Shown: piece by piece, positions 11,232 through 20,113 of the stretch
Layout: each line of letters starts with the position of its first letter
How positions within the stretch are numbered: position 1 is the first letter of the stretch
DNA from: Hormoscilla sp. GM7CHS1pb
Lineage (GTDB): Bacteria > Cyanobacteriota > Cyanobacteriia > Cyanobacteriales > Desertifilaceae
Direction: 5' to 3'
Assembly (NCBI GenBank): GCA_014323675.1
Contig: JACONN010000002.1
Span: forward strand, 1,550,001 to 1,614,000
Length of the DNA stretch: 64,000 nucleotides
Translations under genes and position numbers: made by a program
Notes under the pieces: generated by a model
What the model saw: only the letters and a program-made list of their open reading frames with translations
Databases searched by the model: none
What the model was told of the DNA's origin: nothing

Positions 11232-11621
11232 TTATCCATGCCTCGCGTATTCTTGATTCCGCCTGATGGCAAGAGCCATTTCAATTGTTGTCTGTAGTTC
11301 TTTTCCCTGGAATGGTTCGATCGCATAGCCAAAGGGTTCAGCGTTCTTAGCTCGTTGCAGGGTGGCGAGGTCGGCATTGGCAGTCAGATACACCACCGGT
11401 ATCTGGAAACGCCTGCTGATTTCCTCTGCCGCTTCTATACCATCCATTTTTCCCTTCAGCCTGATATCCATCAAGACTAAATCGGGCTGGATTTCACCGG
11501 CTTGTTCAATTGCCTCTTCGCCATAGGCGACTGCCGCTGGCACTTCATAGCCTAGGTCTGTCAGGGTAGTTTCGATATCGACTTCTTCATCTTCAACCAC
11601 CAGGATCTTGATATCGGGCAT
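11232..11621 (-). CDS. Degenerate response-regulator receiver domain
   Basis: 129-residue receiver-like protein starting MPDIKILVVEDE. The acidic pair (VEDE) and phosphoacceptor (LVLMDIRL) are present, as is the Thr in VVYLTANAD. The otherwise invariant Lys is replaced: the motif that should read Y-I-x-K-P-F reads YAIEPFQG, with Glu. The segment after VEDE is also shorter than usual. It precedes no intact kinase but follows a broken one (11637-12780), so it may be decaying along with its partner. Signalling competence is doubtful. Confidence 0.7.
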   Translation of the reverse strand: MPDIKILVVEDEEVDIETTLTDLGYEVPAAVAYGEEAIEQAGEIQPDLVLMDIRLKGKMDGIEAAEEISRRFQIPVVYLTANADLATLQRAKNAEPFGYAIEPFQGKELQTTIEMALAIRRNQEYARHG

Positions 11622-11636
11622 GGTTCTCACCTATGC

Positions 11637-12780
11637 TTACTTCTGTGTTAGTTTACCAAGTATCAGTCTAAATTCAGTTCCCTGGCTGCGATGGAGTGAA
11701 ATCTCACCTTCTAACTAATTGGTCAGTTTCCGCACCAGCTGCAAGCTCTTGCACTGGTGGTCAGGCTGATGCAAATCCACCCGCTGCGACCCTCTGGGAA
11801 GGCGTACTTGAGGGAGTTGGAAACTAGCTCGTTGACGATCGAGCCACAGGAATGGCGGTATCAGTGATATTTTTTCTATGTTTACCTTAAAGGTTACGCC
11901 ACGCGCGCCGTAGGAGCGGAACAGGTTCTCCACCAAAATTTGGATATATTCTGGGTGCCATCGGGTTGCAGCAGCCACATCAAATTGAATGCCTGGTCGA
12001 AAATGGAGCGGAACCTTTCTTCACTGTTCCGCACCGCCCATTCTGCCTGTTTACGTTCAATAATGTCATTAAATACTAACACTGCCCCCGTCACATTTTC
12101 CTTTTCGTCTTTTATGGGAGCTGCACTATCATCTATAGGTATTTTTCTGCCATCTCTTGCCCTCAAGATGGTATTTCCTAAAGCTACCTTTAACCCAGGG
12201 CTTTGTCTGCTGGATTTTCTGCCAATTCTCCCGTGCATTCGTCAATAATTATAAATACTTGCGACAAGGGATTCCCTAAGGCTTCTGACCCAGTTAACTT
12301 CTCTGCTACCGGATTCATAAAAGCGATCGAACCGCCTTTGTCCGTGGTAATCACCCCATCCCCGATACTTGTGAGAGTTGTTGATAACCATTGCTCTAGA
12401 TTTTTTATTTCTCCATCTAGGCGGTGTTTGTAGAGCGATATTTCTATGGCAGATCCTAAGTCTATGGCTTCAAAAGGTTTGATAATATAACTGTAAGGTT
12501 CTGTTATTTTGGCCCGCTGCAAAGTTTCTTCATCTCCATAGGCTGTCAGATATTATTGGAATATTGCAGCGATCGCGAATTTAATGCCATCAATCTCTCC
12601 TGTTAAATGAATATTCATCAGTACCAAATATGGCTGCTTTTCTGCCGCCGCCGCGATCGCTTCTTCTCCCGTAGTGACAACAGCTGCAATTTCATATCCC
12701 AGATATGACAAGCGATTTTATATGTTCAATGTCACTACGCTTTCATCCTCAACAACTAGGATAATAGCTTTTTTTGTCAT
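11637..12780 (-). pseudogene. Decayed hybrid sensor kinase (REC-PAS-PAS-HisKA_2/HATPase)
   Basis: Reading the minus strand from 12780 gives a receiver start MTKKAIILVVEDESVVTLNI, then an in-frame TAA. The domain resumes with LSYLGYEIAAVVTTGEEAI and is broken again by a TAA after IAAIFQ. The phosphoacceptor is Asn (LVLMNIHL) instead of Asp. A PAS domain ([18 protein letters not shown]) is frameshifted near 12200 and continues as ILRARDGRKIPID. A second PAS (SEERFRSIFDQAFN) follows. Fragments ENLFRSYG, IVNELVSNSLKYAFPEG and LHRSQGTEFRLIL in other frames mark the kinase end. Several independent lesions make this a true pseudogene, unlike the single-base frameshifts elsewhere. Confidence 0.85.
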
Positions 12781-12938
12781 CCTCATCCTTTGTTCATTTT
12801 TGATTGTTCATCAGCGGTAATCTTACACTATTATTATGCACCAACAAGTGAATTACATCATCATGTGATTGCGATCGCGGTGGCAGCTCGGCCATCTTAT
12901 GTCAGTTGTGGGTTGTCAATGCAAGAATTTTGGATTGT

Positions 12939-13252
12939 TTATCTCCTATTGATTATGGGGGTAAATAGAATTTTGAAGGCCGTTCCCCGACTCGGATCGA
13001 TTTCAATTTTACCTTTGAGTTGTCTCACTAAAGCTTTGACTAACTGAATGCCCAAATTTTGGTGCAAGTCTATAGGTTCTGGTGATTTCACCCCATCATT
13101 AGAGATCTGCAGGTGAAATTCGTCATTAACCGAAGTGAGGGCGATCGTCACTGTGCCCTGCATCCGATCGGGAAAAGCGTATTTCAAAGCATTGGTTACG
13201 AGCGCATTGATAATTAATCCGCAAGGAATGGTAAAGAGCAAGGACTTAAATG
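12939..13252 (-). pseudogene. C-terminal fragment of a histidine kinase (HATPase)
   Basis: About 100 residues of an ATPase domain of the HisKA_2-linked type: IPCGLIINALVTNALKYAFP is the N-box, followed by LQISNDGVKSP, LGIQLVKALVRQLKG and GTAFKILFTP. The dimerisation/phosphoacceptor part is missing. Homology stops close to 13250, where intron-like DNA begins, so the upstream part was probably lost by insertion or deletion there. The same kinase type is also decaying at 11637-12780. Confidence 0.75.
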
Positions 13253-13261
13253 TAGGATATC

Positions 13262-13735
13262 TGGCAGCTATCGCCGGAGACTCCGCGCTTGTTAGATACC
13301 CATGACTAACAAAATGAATCTGTTTAAGCCTCGTTACTCTAAACCAGCGTAATAAGGCTGCTCGCTGGCTCCAAAAGGAGAGGGTGGGAGCGGATAGTAG
13401 TAATTACTTGCTATCCCGTATTGCATAATCCCTCCGGGGTAGAGCAGAGGTCTAAAGGTATCGATAATTGATTCTACGGAACGTTATAACCTCAGTCCAG
13501 CAGTCCCCACGGACAAGTTAGATGTTAAGCGAAAGCGGACTGGGGAGGGATGTCCTAAAAAGCCAAAGCCTAGGGTAATGCCTAGGATATGCAAACATAG
13601 GACGGATATAGCGGGAAATCAAGGGAGATAGTAACCTCAAAGAATACGGAACCAGGCATCCTAGTAAAGGTCACCTACCATTCGACCGTGGCAAGAGCTT
13701 AGAAGAGATGTCAAAGGTATATACGGTGGATGAAG
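13262..13735 (+). other. Structured RNA-like segment, probable group II intron 5' fragment
   Basis: No reading frame. The stretch is rich in nested complementary arms. GTCCTA (near 13551) pairs with TAGGAC around an inner CCTAGG/CCTAGG pair, and AGTCC pairs with GGACT around a GCGAAAGC turn. The phrases ACCTACCATTCGACCGTGGC and GGAACCAGGCATCCTAG read like the domain I leader upstream of reverse-transcriptase genes in cyanobacterial group II introns. No reverse transcriptase or domain V/VI end follows; instead an EAL remnant begins. The call rests on resemblance and position. Confidence 0.4.
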
Positions 13736-13746
13736 TCCTCGGCCAG

Positions 13747-13878
13747 GTGATAGCTGAGGGAGTGGAGAGGGAAGCGGAACGAAATTTATTGTGTCAACAG
13801 CATTGCGATGAAATGCAAGGATACTTGTTCAGTCGTCCCTTGACGGCTAAAGGGTTTCAACAGTTACTATTTTCTTAA
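13747..13878 (+). pseudogene. C-terminal remnant of an EAL-domain (c-di-GMP phosphodiesterase) gene
   Basis: Forty-three residues match the end of EAL domains: VIAEGVERE, then CDEMQGYLFSRPL and GFQQLL, ending at TAA 13876-13878. The catalytic EAL motif and the bulk of the domain are absent. Codons upstream of 13747 stay open to an ATG near 13708 but look like intron sequence. It lies 21 bases before a receiver-histidine kinase gene, which suggests an original operon of signalling genes. Confidence 0.75.
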
Positions 13879-13899
13879 AGACAGTTGAAGTAGAAAGCA

Positions 13900-15010
13900 A
13901 TGACCAAAATTTTAGTAATCGAAGATGAGGACTTTATCCGGGAAAACATTATAGAACTGCTCTTAGATAAGAAGTTCGATTGTCTGGAAGCGCAAAATGG
14001 TGCGATCGGGGTAGAACTGGCGGTGCAAGAGCGACCGGATTTGATTTTGTGTGATGTCATGATGCCAGAATTGGATGGTTACGGCGTGTTGCAGAAATTG
14101 CGCTCCTACCCAGAAAGCGAAAGCCACCAAGGTAGATATGCGTCAGGGAATGGAACTAGGCGCAGATGACTATCTGACAAAACCCTGTACCCAAGAGGAA
14201 CTGATCGAGGCGATCGAGACGAGACTGAAAAAACAGGCAGCACTCCAGAAAAGTACACAGGATAAAATCGAGGAGTTGCGTAGTAATATTGCTCTATCAC
14301 TCCCCCACGAGCTGCGGACTCCCCTACAGGGAATTATGGGTTTTTCGGAATTTTTGATCTACGACGCAGAGGAGCTAAAACCCACGGCTGGCGCCGCGCT
14401 GCCGCGATCAGAAATAAAAGAGATGGGAGAGCACATAAAGAGTTCTGGCGAACGCTTATATCGGCTGATCCAGAATTTTTTGCTGTACGCCGAACTGGAA
14501 CTCATGGCAAGCAACCCAGAACGACTTAAAATGCTGCACTCTCACGAGATTAACAACAGCAAAACTATCATTGCAGAGGTGAGCAGAGCTAAAGCTATAG
14601 CAGCCAACCGGGAAGCAGACTTGCAGTTATATCTGCAAGATAGTACAGTAAATATCTCAGAAACAAGGCTGAAAAAGATTGCCGAAGAACTGGTAGAAAA
14701 TGCATTTAAGTTTTCCGCCGAGGAAACTCCCGTGCGCGTCGTTAGTAGAAATGAAAATAATCACTTTACTCTCGAGAACCTCGATCGGGGACGGGGGATC
14801 GGACCAGAGTATATAGATAAGGTGGGAGCCTATATGCAATTCGATCGTAAAATTAACGAACAACAAGGAACGGGGTTGGGACTAATCATTGCTAAACGTC
14901 TGGCTGAATTACACGGAGGAAAATTAATTATCGAAAGCATCCCCGGTCAACAAACTACTGTGCGCGTTATCCTCCCCTCATTCAAAACTCAATTCCCGGT
15001 TGAGCTTTGA
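13900..15010 (+). pseudogene. Receiver-histidine kinase hybrid with an internal deletion/frameshift
   Basis: The first frame (13900-14169) encodes a receiver: ILVIEDEDF, phosphoacceptor ILCDVMMPELDGYG. After LRSYPE the frame is lost. The second frame resumes with KATKVDMRQGMELGADDYL and the receiver Lys (LTKP), then a kinase with H-box SLPHELRTPLQGIMGF, N-box ELVENAFKF and G-boxes DRGRGIGPEY and GTGLGL. The strand that normally reads IPFIFLTA between the two parts is missing, so a short deletion at a GAAAGC direct repeat (near 14115) removed it and shifted the frame. A 26-bp repeat (14384-14409) is inserted in frame in the kinase. The gene ends in a 29-bp convergent overlap with cobO. Confidence 0.75.
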
Positions 15011-15617
15011 CGCCTTGTTCTCGGAAGGGATGTTTAATCAGAGTCATCTCGGTTACCAAGTCAGCTCGGGCAATTAATGGTGCTGGGGCCCCTCGACCCG
15101 TGAGGATAACGTGAGACATAGCTGGTTTTTGCTCTAACCCAGCCAAAACCGACTCGATGCTCAAGTAACCGAGTTTGAGAGCAACATTAATTTCATCGAG
15201 CAGCACTAACTTAAACTCAGGGTTACGGATAAAGTCGAGGGCTTTTTGCCAAGCTTGTTGAGCTATTTGGATATCGCGCTCTCTATCTTGAGTTTCCCAG
15301 GTGAAGCCTTCTCCCAGAGCGTGGAATTCTAGCTGGTGGGGAACCCAATGACTGAAGACTTGCTTTTCTGCTGGTTCCCAGGCTCCTTTGATGAATTGGA
15401 CGATCGCCACTCGATAGCCATGACCGAGCGATCGCATTACCATACCCAAAGCCGCCGTAGTCTTACCCTTACCATTGCCCGTGTTAACAACGATCAACCC
15501 CTTTTCCTGGGACGCCGCCGCCACTCGTTCATCTTGCACTTGCTTGCGTCGTTCCATCTTCCGCCGATACCGATCGGCAGTCAACTGCTGTTCTGTCTGG
15601 GTATTGGTTTCCATCAA
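14982..15617 (-). CDS. cobO: Cob(I)alamin / cob(I)yrinic acid a,c-diamide adenosyltransferase
   Basis: 211 residues, the usual length for CobO/BtuR. It transfers the adenosyl group from ATP to cob(I)yrinic acid a,c-diamide in the cytoplasm, forming the Co-C bond of coenzyme B12. The P-loop is NTGNGKGKTTAALG near residue 45. Other family motifs are GYRVAIVQFIKG, the Walker B-like LVLLDEINVAL and VILTGRGAP. The C-terminus EQGVKAQPGIEF is typical. No B12 riboswitch is visible upstream. It is monocistronic, convergent with the hybrid kinase and divergent from the macro-domain gene. Confidence 0.94.
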   Translation of the reverse strand: MMETNTQTEQQLTADRYRRKMERRKQVQDERVAAASQEKGLIVVNTGNGKGKTTAALGMVMRSLGHGYRVAIVQFIKGAWEPAEKQVFSHWVPHQLEFHALGEGFTWETQDRERDIQIAQQAWQKALDFIRNPEFKLVLLDEINVALKLGYLSIESVLAGLEQKPAMSHVILTGRGAPAPLIARADLVTEMTLIKHPFREQGVKAQPGIEF

Positions 15618-15679
15618 TTTCCTACATTACCTCTTGCGACCTATAATAATAGAATCACCGATTATCTAATAATTGTCAA

Positions 15680-16195
15680 ATGGTACTAGAAAGAATTAAG
15701 ATTGTGCAAGGGGATATTACCAAACAACAGGTAGATGCCATTGTCAACGCTGCCAATAGCTCTCTTTTGGGAGGCGGCACCGCCGCTGGACCCCAACTTT
15801 TGGCAGAATGTCGCCAGTTAAAAGGTTGTGCCACTGGTGAAGCCAAGATTACTAGCGGTTATAACCTGCCAGCAAAATGGGTGATTCATACAGTCGGTCC
15901 CATCTGGCGGGGTGGCGACAACCGAGAAGAAGAACTGTTAGCACGATGTTACCGCAGTTGCTTGACAATAGCAGAATCCTATAATATAAAAACAATAGCA
16001 TTTCCTTCCATAAGCACCGGTGCTTATGGATTCCCAGTAGAGCGGGCAGCCCCGATCGCACTCAAGGAAGTAAAGCAGTTCGCCGAAAGCAAGGAGGCGA
16101 TCGGGCAGGTAATTTTTGTCTGCTTCGGTCTTGATGTATACTATTGCTACGATAAATCTGTCAAGGAAATAACGATCGGGTCACCGCCTGCTTGA
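15680..16195 (+). CDS. Macro-domain protein lacking the catalytic loop
   Basis: 171-residue protein of the MacroD/YmdB type, which removes ADP-ribose or deacetylates O-acetyl-ADP-ribose. VDAIVNAANSSLLGGG, WVIHTVGP, CYRSCL and the phosphate-binding loop FPSISTGAYGFP are present. Between LLGGG and AGPQLL, relatives have a further eight or so residues (of the form G-V-D-G-A-I-H-R) carrying the catalytic Asp; here they are replaced by TA. The deletion keeps the frame. The protein may still bind ADP-ribose but probably does not hydrolyse it. It is divergent from cobO with 62 bases between; a shared promoter is possible. Confidence 0.9.
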   Translation: MVLERIKIVQGDITKQQVDAIVNAANSSLLGGGTAAGPQLLAECRQLKGCATGEAKITSGYNLPAKWVIHTVGPIWRGGDNREEELLARCYRSCLTIAESYNIKTIAFPSISTGAYGFPVERAAPIALKEVKQFAESKEAIGQVIFVCFGLDVYYCYDKSVKEITIGSPPA

Positions 16196-16329
16196 GGATG
16201 AAAGAGGCGGGGTACCTATTTTCGCGGACATCCCCGGCTGAAATTATGAGTAATTTCATGGTCATGAAGGGTAATATAGGAGTGTGGTCAAAAGTAGTTG
16301 ATATCCTGGCCAAAAGGATTGCGATCGAA

Positions 16330-16460
16330 GCTGACAGATTACATCGTAGCGCGTAATACTAAAAATTAGTATTATATAATACTTTGTCTTGTCAAACCAG
16401 GCCGCCCTGGCAGATTACATCGTAGCGCACGTAATAATAATTTTAGTATTATACATAATC
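16330..16460. repeat. AT-rich palindromic repeat pair in a 420-base gene-free gap
   Basis: Two copies of GATTACATCGTAGCGC, each followed by an AT palindrome (TAATACTAA / TTAGTATTA at 16354-16374 in the first). A related copy occurs near 18296-18375, where the palindrome ends ATTTTAGTATTATACATAAT. The copies are linked by CAAACCAGGCCGCCCTGG-like sequence. They look like dispersed non-coding repeats; no gene is supported in 16196-16616. Confidence 0.5.
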
Positions 16461-16616
16461 TTATACTAACCTAACTTGCGACCTATTTAAAAAAATCTGA
16501 ATTACCCACTTAGACTTTACAGATATTTTGAGGGTTTTAGTAGCCCTCGATACAAAATTATATTTTTATTGTGCTATGCAGCGGGTTAGCTATTTAGAGG
16601 TTATGCAAACCCACCC

Positions 16617-17393
16617 CTAACCCCTCCCAGGAGGGGAACCTTTATGCCCTCCCAGGAGGGGAACCTTTATGCCTTCCCAGGCTTCGCCATAGTCATTACC
16701 GCTACCGCCGATATTTTTGGCAAAGAGCAAATCCCCCTCCTCGGAGAACTTGGCTACATAGCTATCATCCTCGTCATGATGGGTCATATCTAAGGTGCCG
16801 TCGAGGTCGAGGTCGAGGCCGCCGGCGTAGCGGAAGAGGTTGGGGTCGGGGTTGTGGAGGCTGTTGAGGGGGTTGTTGAGGTTGTCGAGGCCGTAGTAGT
16901 CTCGCTGGTCCTCGAAATATCCTGTAATCCACACATTACCCTGGCTATCAGTGGCCAAATCAGTATGATGAGTACTCTTTTCAGTGATCTTGAAGGCGTT
17001 AACCAAATCCCCCTCAGAGTCGTACTTGGCTAAAAACCCAACCGACGGAATACTGGTCAAATCATCTCGGCCGTCTCCGTCTAGGTCGAGCCTGCCTGCA
17101 AAACCTCCTACAACCCACGCATTATCATTGCTGTCAGTGGCTATGCCAATGATCTCGTCGTTGGTCCCAACCTTGCCGATCTCATAGGCCTGAACCAAAT
17201 CCCCATTGCTGGAGTACTTGGCTAAATAGCTATCAAAGTAGAGATTACCATTGATTTCCTCGAAAGCTGCTGTAACCCAGACATTACCATTGCTGTCGAT
17301 GGCTATCTTACTGCTCTGATCCAACTTGCTACGGCCGGCCTGGAAGGCAACCGGTTGAAAGTTAAAGACACCACTATATTCCATAGATTTCAT
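16617..17393 (-). CDS. SBBP-type beta-propeller repeat protein, C-terminally truncated
   Basis: 258 residues with at least four blades of the form A-x-D-S-x-G-N-x-W-V-x-G-x-F, for example IAIDSNGNVWVTAAF, IATDSNDNAWVVGGF and LATDSQGNVWITGYF, alternating with FLAKYDSEGDLVNAF-type strands. Asp-rich stretches (LDLDGDGRDD, LDLDLDGTLD) suggest calcium binding. No signal peptide is seen. The reading frame runs out in a 25-bp direct repeat (CCCAGGAGGGGAACC...) at 16619-16670 shortly after a new blade begins (IGGSGNDYGEAW), so the end is probably lost. The RTX-like remnant upstream (17592-17930) may have belonged to the same or a neighbouring gene. Confidence 0.65.
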   Translation of the reverse strand: MKSMEYSGVFNFQPVAFQAGRSKLDQSSKIAIDSNGNVWVTAAFEEINGNLYFDSYLAKYSSNGDLVQAYEIGKVGTNDEIIGIATDSNDNAWVVGGFAGRLDLDGDGRDDLTSIPSVGFLAKYDSEGDLVNAFKITEKSTHHTDLATDSQGNVWITGYFEDQRDYYGLDNLNNPLNSLHNPDPNLFRYAGGLDLDLDGTLDMTHHDEDDSYVAKFSEEGDLLFAKNIGGSGNDYGEAWEGIKVPLLGGHKGSPPGRG

Positions 17394-17510
17394 TTTTTTT
17401 GAACCTCATCCTGTCTGAACATCTTGTTTTCTGTCGAACTTGGGAACGCCCTCTGAAGGCAGGATCTGGAAGTCAGATATCATCTCGTTCGTAACCCACT
17501 ACCAACCCTC

Positions 17511-17550
17511 AACCCCCAACCCCAACCCCCAACCCCCAACCCCCAACCGC
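17511..17550. repeat. Short C-rich tandem repeat
   Basis: Six or so iterations of a 7-base AACCCCC unit, slightly irregular in length, between the propeller gene and the RTX remnant. It is a low-complexity slippage-prone tract with no coding role. Confidence 0.6.
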
Positions 17551-17591
17551 ACATGCTTCCAGTCCTTAAATCATCATAACTCAAACCTCCC

Positions 17592-17930
17592 CTAGAAGTT
17601 CTGAAGAGATTCTGAAGAAATTGAAGAAATTAAAGCCCTCTCCATAAAATCCTCCACTATCTCAGCGTTCGACCGATGAATCTCCCGTCTATCCCAGGGC
17701 CCTCCAGCTAAGGCGCGAATGTTGTCATGGCCGCCTTCGCCGTATATCGTGTCGTCTCCGGCAGTGCCGGTAGCGTTTGTGTTGCTTCTATCTCCTAAGT
17801 GGGTGCCCGCCCTTGGATCCAAGGGGTGTCCAGCATGTACACCTGGGCTCTGAGTCCTCCCAACCTCTATTGAGAATAAAACCTCATTAACCCAATAATT
17901 TTGCCATGACCACGATTGCGCTCTGTACAT
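17592..17930 (-). CDS. Small protein with one RTX-like calcium-binding motif, probable remnant
   Basis: About 112 residues from the ATG at 17930. A single haemolysin-type nonapeptide stretch, GTAGDDTIYGEGGHDNI, is visible around residue 65; real RTX proteins have many. The rest is not recognisable. One motif with a short tail suggests a truncated derivative of a secreted calcium-binding protein. It is on the same strand as the truncated beta-propeller gene. Confidence 0.4.
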   Translation of the reverse strand: MYRAQSWSWQNYWVNEVLFSIEVGRTQSPGVHAGHPLDPRAGTHLGDRSNTNATGTAGDDTIYGEGGHDNIRALAGGPWDRREIHRSNAEIVEDFMERALISSISSESLQNF

Positions 17931-18060
17931 GTTTATTCTCCCTCCAATCACTAATAACAATCTTAGTACACTTTGGTAATCATTTACCAGGTTTTTGCTT
18001 CCCTGTTAATTCATTTCTGCTTATACCTCTAATAAGTTGAGCTTATCTTTAGCCTGGAGA

Positions 18061-18442
18061 GGTGCGGTCAAAACCCGTTGGTAGCCCGGAAGCCAAGGGG
18101 TGCGGTCAAAACCCGTTGGTAGCCTCACAGGTAACTAGAAAACAAGTTGAAACATGTTTTAGTCGGATAACTAATTTGTTTCCCAAGTCAATTTATGCCG
18201 TTACATCCAAAGGATTTGAATTGAAAATAATTCTCTTTATCATCGCTTTTTGTATTCAATTTTTATAGGTCGCAACTTGAGTTATACTATAAAACCAGCC
18301 GCCCTAGCTGATTACACTGTAGGACATATAGTACTAATTTTAGTATTATACATAATGCTTTGTATTATAAAACCAGGCGGGAGCCGCTTATCAACCGGTG
18401 AAATAGTCAGATATGACCTTTTCTTTACCAACTGGTTTTGAC
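18061..18442. repeat. Direct and inverted copies of a GGTGCGGTCAAAACC repeat
   Basis: GGTGCGGTCAAAACCCGTTGG occurs twice in tandem at 18061 and 18101. An inverted copy (ending TTTTGACCACACCC) lies at 18420-18442. Further copies occur at 16281 (GTGTGGTCAAAA), 45431 (GGTATGGTCAAAACCAGTT) and 46139 (GCGGTCAAAACC). An AT-rich repeat like that at 16330-16460 lies between the inverted copies. No gene is seen. Confidence 0.5.
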
Positions 18443-18922
18443 CACACCCGTGTTAAAGTGAAAATGCTCGTAGTGATATTAGGTGGGACAAAACAGAATT
18501 GGACTTCCCAGCTTTAACTGGATACCCTTGGAGAGGTCTTTGGTATCTGGAAATGAAATTGAAGCGCAAGCGCCAGTGCGATCCGGGGCTGTCTTGGACC
18601 GATCGCTGTGAAGCGCCTAGTATGAGCTGACCGACCTGCAAGTGAAGGTTCGCTATTTCCCGTTACCTGCTGGATCCGCGAACTGGGTCGGTCAAGTTCT
18701 GAGGATGCATCTACTAAGAGTAGAAATTTTCAACATAGCCAGTTCATAGCTTACTGGCAAGAAATATCGGCTGTTGACGCAGACGTACTTTTAGTGAGTC
18801 TTGCTTCAATGGCTCGGTTTCATGCGGCTTTTGGGGCAAAGTCCCGGAAAGCCATGATTTAGCTATTTGTGGAATGTACGTTTGCTGTCTTTTATGCTGT
18901 TCGCGTTTCTGGGAGTATCAAA
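18443..18922. other. Gene-free stretch upstream of the deoxyhypusine-synthase-like gene
   Basis: No supported gene or RNA. A reading frame open from 18869 merely extends the next gene upstream of its better start. A solitary hairpin TCTAC-N5-GTAGA (minus strand, 18709-18728) resembles a type V CRISPR repeat core but occurs once. Confidence 0.4.
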
Positions 18923-20113
18923 ATGTCACAATTGCTCAACCACAAAATCGCACCCGCCCCCATGCCCAATGAAATTACTGTCGTTGATTTAATCGACGGC
19001 TATTTCACGGCTTACAATTCGGCGCGTCTGCGGGAAATCTGTCAGCTACTGAGTCGAGAGGTGATGCAAGAGGGCGTGACTGTCGGCGTGAGTCTGTCTG
19101 GTGCCATGACACCAGCGGGTTTTGGCGTGGGTATTCTCGCACCCCTAGTGCGCCACGGTTTCATTGACTGGATAATCAGCACTGGTGCAAATCTGTATCA
19201 CGACCTGCATTACGGGTTGGGAATGAGTCTCTATGCGAGTAGTCCGTTTGTGGATGATGTGAAGCTGCGCCAAGAGGGACGCATTCGCATTTACGATATT
19301 GTGTTTGACTACGACGTGCTGCTGGAAACGGATGCGTTCATTCGGGAGATTTTACGGGCACCCGTGTTTCAGAAGCGGATGGGTACAGCGGAGTTTCACT
19401 ACCTGCTGGGTAAGTATGTCTGGGAGATTGAAAAGCGCTTGGGAATTCAGAATTCTTGCCTGTTGGCTACGGCCTATGAATGCGGTCTGCCGATCTACAC
19501 TTCTTCTCCTGGGGATAGTTCCATTGGCATGAATGTGGCAGCAATGGCCCTGGAAGCTTCTCAGTTATTCATCGATCCGTCCATCGATGTGAATGAAACA
19601 GCGGCGATCGTCTACGGGGCTCGTGCTGCTGGCATTCCTGGCATCGAAGGCAAAAGTGCCGCAGTGATTATCGGCGGTGGTTCTCCCAAAAACTTCCTGC
19701 TGCAAACTCAACCCCAACTGCATGAAGTCTTGGGACTGGAAGAACGGGGTCACGATTATTTTATCCAAATTACCGATGCCCGTCCAGATACAGGGGGTTT
19801 ATCTGGTGCCACACCCAGCGAAGCGGTTAGTTGGGGTAAAGTTGACCCCGATGAATTACCCAGCACCATTGTCTGCTACACCGATAGCACGATCGCCCTC
19901 CCGATCTTGACTGCCTATGTGATGAAAAAATCTGCGCCCCGTCCCCTGAAGCGACTGTACGATCGGCTTCCAGCTATGATGGCCAAACTGCGCCAAGACT
20001 ATCAAGCTGCTAAGATTCAATCTACAGAAAAGCCACTGGTGAATGTTGGCGAGACCGTGCCCGAACCCGTAGCCACCTATCCTTGTGGAACTCCTATTCG
20101 CAAGTATCGTTAA
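18923..20113 (+). CDS. Deoxyhypusine synthase / homospermidine synthase-like protein
   Basis: 396 residues from the ATG at 18923 ([18 protein letters not shown]); an upstream in-frame start adds only unrelated residues. The family binds NAD and transfers the aminobutyl group of spermidine. Visible motifs are the N-terminal [38 protein letters not shown], the substrate-side [11 protein letters not shown], and [10 protein letters not shown], the segment expected to hold the active-site Lys. Bacteria lack hypusinated eIF5A, so a polyamine (homospermidine-type) role is likelier; the substrate is not certain. It stands alone and overlaps the neighbouring pseudogene by 4 bases. Confidence 0.88.
   Translation: MSQLLNHKIAPAPMPNEITVVDLIDGYFTAYNSARLREICQLLSREVMQEGVTVGVSLSGAMTPAGFGVGILAPLVRHGFIDWIISTGANLYHDLHYGLGMSLYASSPFVDDVKLRQEGRIRIYDIVFDYDVLLETDAFIREILRAPVFQKRMGTAEFHYLLGKYVWEIEKRLGIQNSCLLATAYECGLPIYTSSPGDSSIGMNVAAMALEASQLFIDPSIDVNETAAIVYGARAAGIPGIEGKSAAVIIGGGSPKNFLLQTQPQLHEVLGLEERGHDYFIQITDARPDTGGLSGATPSEAVSWGKVDPDELPSTIVCYTDSTIALPILTAYVMKKSAPRPLKRLYDRLPAMMAKLRQDYQAAKIQSTEKPLVNVGETVPEPVATYPCGTPIRKYR

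Noticed and set aside
18709-18728. Hairpin on the minus strand resembling a Cas12a crRNA repeat core (AATTTCTAC-N5-GTAGAT)
   Set aside because: Only one copy, no spacer-repeat periodicity and no cas gene anywhere in the window.
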